Below are positions 59,028 to 64,000 of a stretch of DNA of 64,000 nucleotides, piece by piece. The notes beneath the pieces are model-generated. The model saw only the letters and a list, made by a program, of their open reading frames with translations, made no database searches and was not told the origin of the DNA. How positions within the stretch are numbered: position 1 is the first letter of the stretch; the number at the start of each line of letters is the position of its first letter. Source of the stretch: Erwinia sp. JUb26. Lineage in GTDB: Bacteria; Pseudomonadota; Gammaproteobacteria; Enterobacterales; Enterobacteriaceae. A program made the translations under genes and the position numbers. The DNA is taken from NCBI RefSeq assembly GCF_003751505.1, contig NZ_RJVB01000002.1, positions 124,001-188,000 on the forward strand, in the 5' to 3' direction.

Positions 59028-60266
59028 TTAGTACAGCAGACGCGCGCGGATAGTACCAGGAATCGCCTTCATCAGCTGCAGCGCTTTGTCCGCCACTTCC
59101 TGCGTGGCGTCAACGTCGATCACCACATAACCCATCAGCGGCGTCGTTTGCAGATACTGGGCTGAAATGTTGATGCCCTGATCGGCAAAGATCAGGTTGA
59201 TGGCGGTCAACACGCCAGGGCGGTTTTCGTGGATATGCAGCAGACGGCTGACGCTGGCGCCGTGCATCGGCAGCGAGGCTTCCGGGAAGTTAACCGCAGA
59301 CAGCGTTGAACCGTTGTCAGAGTATTTCGCCAGCTTACCGGCCACTTCAATACCGATGTTTTCCTGCGCTTCCTGAGTCGAGCCACCGATGTGCGGGGTC
59401 AGGATCACGTTGTCGAACTCGCACAGCGGTGAGTTAAACGGATCGCTGTTGGTCGCCGGCTCTTCCGGGAAGACGTCAATGGCCGCACCCGCCAGGTGTT
59501 TATCGGCCAGCACTTTGCACAGTGCAGGGATGTCCACGACGGTCCCGCGCGAGGCGTTGATCAGCAGTGAGCCCGGCTTCATCAGCGCCAGCTCTTCCGC
59601 ACCCATCATGTTCTGCGTGGACTGCGTTTCAGGCACGTGCAGGCTCACCACATCGCTCATGTTCAGCAGGTCTGAAAGATGCTGGACCTGGGTCGCATTG
59701 CCCAACGGCAGCTTGCTTTCAATATCGTAGAAGAACACGTGCATACCCAGGCTCTCGGCCAGCACGCCCAGCTGCATACCAATGTGGCCATAGCCGATGA
59801 TGCCGAGCTTTTTACCGCGCGCTTCAAACGAACCCACCGCCAGTTTGTGCCACACGCCACGGTGTGCCTTGGCGTTGGCCGCCGGCACGCCGCGCAGCAT
59901 CAGCAGCAGCTCGCCGATAACCAGTTCAGCTACGGATCGGGTATTGGAGAAAGGTGCATTAAACACCGGGATACCGCGAATTGCAGCGGCATGCAGGTCA
60001 ACCTGATTGGTCCCGATACAGAAACAGCCTACGGCGACCAGCTTTTCAGCGGCGGCGAAGATCTCTTCGGTAAGCTGAGTACGGGAACGCAGCCCGATAA
60101 AGTGTGCATCGCGAATGGACTCTTTCAGAGCCTCGCTATCCAGTGCACCTTTGTGAAATTCAATGTTGGTGTAACCTGCAGCGCGGAGATTATCGACCGC
60201 ACTCTGATGTACGCCTTCCACCAGCAAGAACTTAATCTTGTCTTTCTCCAGTGATACTTTTGCCAT
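59028..60266 (-). CDS. serA: D-3-phosphoglycerate dehydrogenase
   Basis: SerA is the first enzyme of serine synthesis. The 412-residue protein (E. coli 410) has the NAD-binding motif LGIIGYGHIGMQLG (near residue 157). Catalytic regions are NASRGTVVD (Arg) and ILTPHIGGST (His). A C-terminal ACT domain (about 340-412, ENRPGVLTAINLIFADQGINI) mediates serine feedback inhibition. Confidence 0.97.
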   Translation of the reverse strand: MAKVSLEKDKIKFLLVEGVHQSAVDNLRAAGYTNIEFHKGALDSEALKESIRDAHFIGLRSRTQLTEEIFAAAEKLVAVGCFCIGTNQVDLHAAAIRGIPVFNAPFSNTRSVAELVIGELLLMLRGVPAANAKAHRGVWHKLAVGSFEARGKKLGIIGYGHIGMQLGVLAESLGMHVFFYDIESKLPLGNATQVQHLSDLLNMSDVVSLHVPETQSTQNMMGAEELALMKPGSLLINASRGTVVDIPALCKVLADKHLAGAAIDVFPEEPATNSDPFNSPLCEFDNVILTPHIGGSTQEAQENIGIEVAGKLAKYSDNGSTLSAVNFPEASLPMHGASVSRLLHIHENRPGVLTAINLIFADQGINISAQYLQTTPLMGYVVIDVDATQEVADKALQLMKAIPGTIRARLLY

Positions 60267-60585
60267 TTCCCGACCTTTAATTAGCAGACTTCAGATGTGG
60301 CTGAATCCCTTTTACCGTTCATTTTGCCACCGCGGCATCGCGCAGCGAGATGAAAGATGGCGGGGATATAAGATTGCCTTCTGTCAAAATAACAAAATTT
60401 ACGCTGGCAGCAATACAAACGATTGCCTGCCCCACAGCACGCCGGTGCTTTCCTTCAGAACAAACCGATAGAAAATCATGATGGGCTGCATCGCTTCAGG
60501 AGGATCGCGCGGCTGAGTCAGCTACTGTGACATAAGTCACTAAATTTTGACCGTAAAAGAAAAGATGTTTTTTATATCGAAATAA
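60267..60585. other. Gene-free region between serA and rpiA
   Basis: No supportable gene. It contains serA promoter sequence and, at its far end, a CRP-like box (60526-60541). The stretch around 60380-60420 is AT-rich (CAAAATAACAAAATTTACG), compatible with Lrp binding as at E. coli serA. Confidence 0.4.
60526..60541. promoter_or_regulatory. Candidate CRP site between serA and rpiA
   Basis: TGTGACATAAGTCACT matches TGTGA-N6-TCACA at 9 of 10 positions. It lies about 260 bases upstream of serA and just past the rpiA terminator, so serA is the likely target. Confidence 0.5.
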
Positions 60586-60606
60586 CAGGCACCGCACGGG
60601 TGCCTG
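60586..60606 (-). terminator. Terminator of rpiA
   Basis: CAGGCACC (60586-60593) and GGTGCCTG (60599-60606) form an 8-bp stem followed on the minus strand by UUAUUU, shortly after the rpiA stop. Confidence 0.7.
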
Positions 60607-60611
60607 ACAGA

Positions 60612-61271
60612 TCATTTGGTAATAGTCTTCACGCCGTCGGCGGTGCCGATTAACGCCACGTCGGCGCCCCGGGCAGCAAACAGGCCGACGGTCACCACGC
60701 CAGGCAGCGCGTTGATGGCCACTTCCAGCGCGATCGGGTCAAGGATTTTGAGGTTGTAGACATCGAGAATGATATTGCCGTTGTCGGTGACCACGTCCTG
60801 ACGATACTCTGGCAGGCCGCCCAGCTTCACCAGCTCGCGCGCAACGTAGGAGCGCGCCATCGGGATCACTTCAACCGGCAGTGGGAATTTACCCAGCACG
60901 TCAACCTGCTTGGTGGCATCGGCAATACAGATAAAACGTTCAGCCACTGCGGCAACGATTTTCTCGCGGGTCAGCGCGGCACCGCCGCCTTTGATCATCT
61001 GCATCTGGCCGTTGATCTCGTCGGCGCCATCAACATAGACTGCCAGCGAGTCAACTTCGTTAAGATTGAAAACGTGAATGCCTAACTCTTTGAGTTTAGC
61101 GGTGGACGCTTCAGAGCTGGAAACCGCGCCCTCAATCTGGTGTTTAATCGATCCCAGTGCATCAATAAAATGCGCGGCGGTAGAGCCGGTCCCTACGCCA
61201 ACAATGGTGCCGGGAGTCACGTAGTCGAGCGCTGCCCAGCCAACGGCTTTTTTCAGTTCATCCTGCGTCAT
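60612..61271 (-). CDS. rpiA: Ribose-5-phosphate isomerase A
   Basis: RpiA interconverts ribose-5-phosphate and ribulose-5-phosphate. The 219-residue product (E. coli 219) starts at ATG 61271 ([18 protein letters not shown]). The frame is open for 60 codons further without family match. Phosphate-binding [12 protein letters not shown] (residues 25-36), active-site DGADEIN and [12 protein letters not shown] are all conserved. Confidence 0.97.
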   Translation of the reverse strand: MTQDELKKAVGWAALDYVTPGTIVGVGTGSTAAHFIDALGSIKHQIEGAVSSSEASTAKLKELGIHVFNLNEVDSLAVYVDGADEINGQMQMIKGGGAALTREKIVAAVAERFICIADATKQVDVLGKFPLPVEVIPMARSYVARELVKLGGLPEYRQDVVTDNGNIILDVYNLKILDPIALEVAINALPGVVTVGLFAARGADVALIGTADGVKTITK

Positions 61272-61472
61272 GATATGTTTAAACCTGTGAGTCACTGTGT
61301 GCGCGTAGTATAAAGCAATGACTGCAAAAATAATCGCCCATGAGAGTGACGGATGAGCAGGAATGGAAGCTGGCCCACAAAGTGGTTGATTCACAAAGTG
61401 ACGTTTGCCCGCGCAAAAGATAAAAACTGTGGCATAGTGCTTAAACCACACCTGAGAAGAGTATAACGATTA

Positions 61473-62372
61473 ATGAAACGTCCCGATTATCGAACGCTTC
61501 AGGCGCTGGATGCAGTGATTCGTGAACGCGGCTTTGAACGCGCCGCACAAAAGCTCTGTATTACCCAGTCCGCTGTTTCGCAGCGTATCAAGCAGCTGGA
61601 AAATATGTTTGGCCAGCCGCTGCTGGTGCGAACCGTTCCACCCCGCCCGACCGAACAGGGGCAAAAACTGCTGGCGCTGTTACACCAGGTTGAGCTGCTG
61701 GAAGAAGAGTGGCTCGGTGATGACAGCGGCGGCACAACGCCACTTTTACTGTCGCTGGCGGTCAACGCCGACAGTCTGGCAACCTGGCTGTTACCGGCAC
61801 TGAAAACCGTGCTGACCGACTCTCCGGTGCGGTTAAATATTCAGGTAGAAGATGAAACCCGAACTCAGGAACGCCTGCGTCGCGGTGAGGTGGTGGGCGC
61901 CATCAGTATTCAGCCGCAGCCGCTGCCGAGCTGCCTGGTCGATCAGTTGGGTGCGCTGGACTATCTGTTTGTCGGTTCAAAAGAGTTTGCCGCGCGCTAC
62001 TTCCCGAACGGCGTCACCCGATCCGCGCTGCTGAAAGCACCGGCGGTGGCGTTTGATCATCTGGATGATATGCATCAGGCCTTCCTGCAGCAGAACTTCG
62101 ACCTGTCACCGGGCAGCGTACCCTGCCATATCGTGAACTCGTCGGAGGCCTTTGTGCAGTTGGCGCGTCAGGGCACCACCTGCTGTATGATCCCGCATCT
62201 ACAGATTGAGCGCGAGCTGGCGGAAGGTGAGCTGATCGATCTGACGCCGGGTCTACTGCAGCGCCGTATGCTTTACTGGCACCGCTTTGCGCCGGAAAGC
62301 CGTCTGATGCGCAAAGTCACCGATGCGCTGCTGGCGCACGGTCATCGCGTTCTGCGTCAGGATACTGTTTAG
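61473..62372 (+). CDS. argP: ArgP (IciA), LysR-type regulator of arginine/lysine genes
   Basis: The 299-residue LysR-type protein (E. coli 297) has the helix-turn-helix [20 protein letters not shown] (residues 19-38). It activates argO and other genes; arginine promotes and lysine blocks activation at argO. It is divergent from rpiA and two genes from its target argO, as in E. coli. Confidence 0.95.
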   Translation: MKRPDYRTLQALDAVIRERGFERAAQKLCITQSAVSQRIKQLENMFGQPLLVRTVPPRPTEQGQKLLALLHQVELLEEEWLGDDSGGTTPLLLSLAVNADSLATWLLPALKTVLTDSPVRLNIQVEDETRTQERLRRGEVVGAISIQPQPLPSCLVDQLGALDYLFVGSKEFAARYFPNGVTRSALLKAPAVAFDHLDDMHQAFLQQNFDLSPGSVPCHIVNSSEAFVQLARQGTTCCMIPHLQIERELAEGELIDLTPGLLQRRMLYWHRFAPESRLMRKVTDALLAHGHRVLRQDTV

Positions 62373-62393
62373 GAAGGAAAGGTTGTGAGTTAA

Positions 62394-62428
62394 CTGCGGG
62401 CGGGTCTGATATTTGGGCCCGCCCGCAG
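62394..62428. terminator. Hairpin between convergent argP and yggE
   Basis: CTGCGGGCGGG (62394-62404) and CCCGCCCGCAG (62418-62428) form an 11-bp perfect stem with a 13-base loop. There is no strong U-tract, so it is a probable bidirectional stop. Confidence 0.55.
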
Positions 62429-62439
62429 TACGTTATGAC

Positions 62440-63165
62440 TTAAGGGTTACGCTGCAGTTCAAAGACCACATCAACCTGATCGTCGAAGTGAATGCTCTGC
62501 TGTTCGTAGGTTTGTGCCGCAGAGGTCATCGGTGCCGCATCTGCCGCTTTATACATCCGCGCCATTGGCATCGGCTGGTAGTTGGCAACGTGATAGCGCA
62601 CGCTGTAGACCGGTCCAAGCTTGCTGCCAAAGCCCTGAGCCAGCTCTCCCGCTTGCTTAATCGCGTCATCAATCGCGGCTTTACGCGCCTTCTGGCGATA
62701 CTGTTCAGGATCGGCCACGCCCAGCTCGACGGAGCGAATTTCGTTCAGGCCGTTTTTCAGCGCGCCGTCCAGCAGTTCGTTGAGCTTATCCAGCTGGCGC
62801 AGCGTAACCTGTACCTGGCGCACGGCGCGGTAGCCCTTCAGCACCGACTTGCCGTCTTTCAGATAATCATACTCCGGCTGGGTACGCAGATTGGCGGCGT
62901 TGATATCTTTCTTCTCAATGCCGCTTTTATTCAGAAAATCAAAATACTGCTGAACGCGAGTATCGGCCTGTTTTTTTGCTTCAGCCGCATCTTTCGCGGT
63001 GATGTTAACTTCAATCGCCAGGGTAGCAATATCCGGCGCGGCGTCCACGCTGGACTGACCTGACGTGACCACGTGCGGGCCGGCAGGCAGTTCATCAGCT
63101 TGTGTCACCAGCGGTAAACTACCCAGTACAATCATTGCGGCCAGAGCCAGTTTAGTAAGCTTCAC
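62440..63165 (-). CDS. yggE: Periplasmic SIMPL-domain (DUF541) oxidative-stress protein YggE
   Basis: The 241-residue precursor has a signal peptide (VKLTKLALAAMIVLGSLP, cleavage near TQA-DE). The SIMPL domain follows, with GPHVVTSGQSSVDAAPDIA and GYRAVRQVQVTLRQLDKLN near-identical to E. coli YggE. YggE lowers intracellular reactive oxygen; the mechanism is unknown. The GTG at 63165 has a perfect GGAGG 5 bases upstream, so it is preferred over the ATG at 63177, which overlaps that SD. Confidence 0.92.
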   Translation of the reverse strand: MKLTKLALAAMIVLGSLPLVTQADELPAGPHVVTSGQSSVDAAPDIATLAIEVNITAKDAAEAKKQADTRVQQYFDFLNKSGIEKKDINAANLRTQPEYDYLKDGKSVLKGYRAVRQVQVTLRQLDKLNELLDGALKNGLNEIRSVELGVADPEQYRQKARKAAIDDAIKQAGELAQGFGSKLGPVYSVRYHVANYQPMPMARMYKAADAAPMTSAAQTYEQQSIHFDDQVDVVFELQRNP

Positions 63166-63315
63166 TGCGTCCTCCATGGGGTGTCATATGCATCTGTTCG
63201 GGCGCTGCCGGAGCCGGGTGCTGCGGCAGCGTAATGTTCCGTCTATTCTTCACGGTACAGTGTAGAGCCCCGAATCCCGTCACGCTATGACCTGAATTCT
63301 GGAAGTGAGTTCAGA

Positions 63316-63936
63316 TTAGTAAAAATCCAGCGCCTGCATTGCCAGCTTCAACGCAATCACCCACATCACGCCGCCCACCAGCAGATTGATGATGCGCTGC
63401 GCGCGCGGAGTATTCAGAACCGGCGCCAGCCAGGCGGCTAATATTGCCAGGCCGAAGAACCAGACAATCGACGTCGTTATTGAACCAAACGCAAACCAGC
63501 GACGCGCCTCTTCCGGTAGCTGCCCTCCCAGGCTCCCCAGCAGGACAAAAGTATCGATATACACATGGGGATTGAGCCAGGTCACGGCGATCATGGTGAC
63601 AATAATCCGCCAGCGGCTCTGCTTCATCGCCCCGGCGGCAGCCAGCTGTACATCACCGCTGAAGGCAGTGCGTAGCGCCCCCCAGCCGTACCACAGCAGG
63701 AATGCGACGCCCGCCCAGGTCACCAGATTCAGCAGCAGAACCGACTGGCTGAGCAGCGCGCTACCGCCAAAAATACCGCCGCAGATCAACAGAATATCGC
63801 TGAGCGTGCAGAGCGCGGCGGTCATCAGATGATACTGGCGGCGCACGCCCTGGTTCATCACAAACGCATTCTGCGGCCCCAGCGGCAGGATCAACGCCGC
63901 GCCCATCGCAACACCCTGAAAATAAACGGATAACAT
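63316..63936 (-). CDS. argO: Arginine exporter ArgO
   Basis: The 206-residue LysE-family membrane protein has six helices and the signature [15 protein letters not shown] near the N-terminus. [17 protein letters not shown] is also conserved. It exports arginine and canavanine and is activated by ArgP-arginine. ATG 63936 has GAGGT 8 bases upstream. The promoter and ArgP site would lie at 63945-64000 and beyond the window edge. Confidence 0.94.
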   Translation of the reverse strand: MLSVYFQGVAMGAALILPLGPQNAFVMNQGVRRQYHLMTAALCTLSDILLICGGIFGGSALLSQSVLLLNLVTWAGVAFLLWYGWGALRTAFSGDVQLAAAGAMKQSRWRIIVTMIAVTWLNPHVYIDTFVLLGSLGGQLPEEARRWFAFGSITTSIVWFFGLAILAAWLAPVLNTPRAQRIINLLVGGVMWVIALKLAMQALDFY

Positions 63937-64000
63937 AATAAAAAGACCTCATCTACACCAGATTTTCGGCAAGTGTATAGCGGCCACATCATTAGGGGAA

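Overview
This 64-kb window is a chromosomal segment of an enterobacterium, most likely from the Erwinia/Pantoea group (Erwiniaceae). The backbone genes follow the Escherichia coli order (tas, lplT-aas, omrA/omrB, galR, lysA/lysR, ygeA, lysS-prfB, recJ-dsbC-xerD/fldB, cptA-sdhE/ygfZ, yqfA, ygfF, gcvPHT, ubiI-ubiH-pepP-ygfB/zapA, ssrS, fau, serA, rpiA, argP, yggE, argO). Several accessory blocks interrupt that order. The genus is inferred from gene order and protein resemblance only. There are no rRNA or tRNA genes, CRISPR arrays, prophages or insertion sequences.

Layout. Positions 1-5200: aldo-keto reductase Tas (cut by the window edge), an exported DJ-1/PfpI protein and the lysophospholipid salvage pair lplT-aas. 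Positions 5300-11200: an RND efflux operon (small ribbon-helix-helix protein, MFP, RND pump, OMF) whose outer-membrane gene carries a frameshift. Positions 11400-16000: an FtsI-like penicillin-binding protein flanked by two OmrA/OmrB-type sRNA genes, then a BisC/TorZ-type molybdoenzyme. Positions 16200-22000: galR, an acetyltransferase, lysA/lysR and a YdhP-like transporter. Positions 22490-31700: a trypsin-like lipoprotein, ygeA, and a six-gene uhpABC-afuABC sugar-phosphate sensing and uptake cluster. Positions 31800-47200: lysS-prfB (with the programmed +1 frameshift), a LysE-type exporter, recJ-dsbC-xerD, fldB, an overlapping sdhE-cptA-creB-creC run with creD, ygfZ, a hemolysin-III protein, an HD phosphohydrolase and an SDR. 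Positions 47300-64000: glycine cleavage operon, ubiquinone hydroxylases, zapA, 6S RNA, serA, rpiA, argP, yggE and argO.

The most unusual content is a family of about 200-bp palindromic repeats in two gene-free stretches (17868-18523 and 52295-53165), five copies in all. They share a conserved core. Their terminal arms and internal stems differ between copies while staying self-complementary, which is the pattern expected for a selected secondary structure. Read on one strand, every copy carries three hairpins with GGA in the apical loop, a design like CsrA/RsmA-binding RNAs. In both loci the copies point away from a shared spacer. I do not recognise this family.

Functional links: UhpABC probably senses external sugar phosphate and drives AfuABC, and a candidate UhpA-type promoter lies before uhpC. 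One-carbon and serine/glycine metabolism is represented by gcvTHP, serA, fau and ygfZ; lysine and arginine metabolism by lysA/lysR, lysS and argP-argO. Envelope and stress functions include the RND pump, Omr sRNAs, PBP, dsbC and creBCD. Starts were moved from the longest ORF wherever a Shine-Dalgarno sequence and family length favoured an internal codon; each case is noted.
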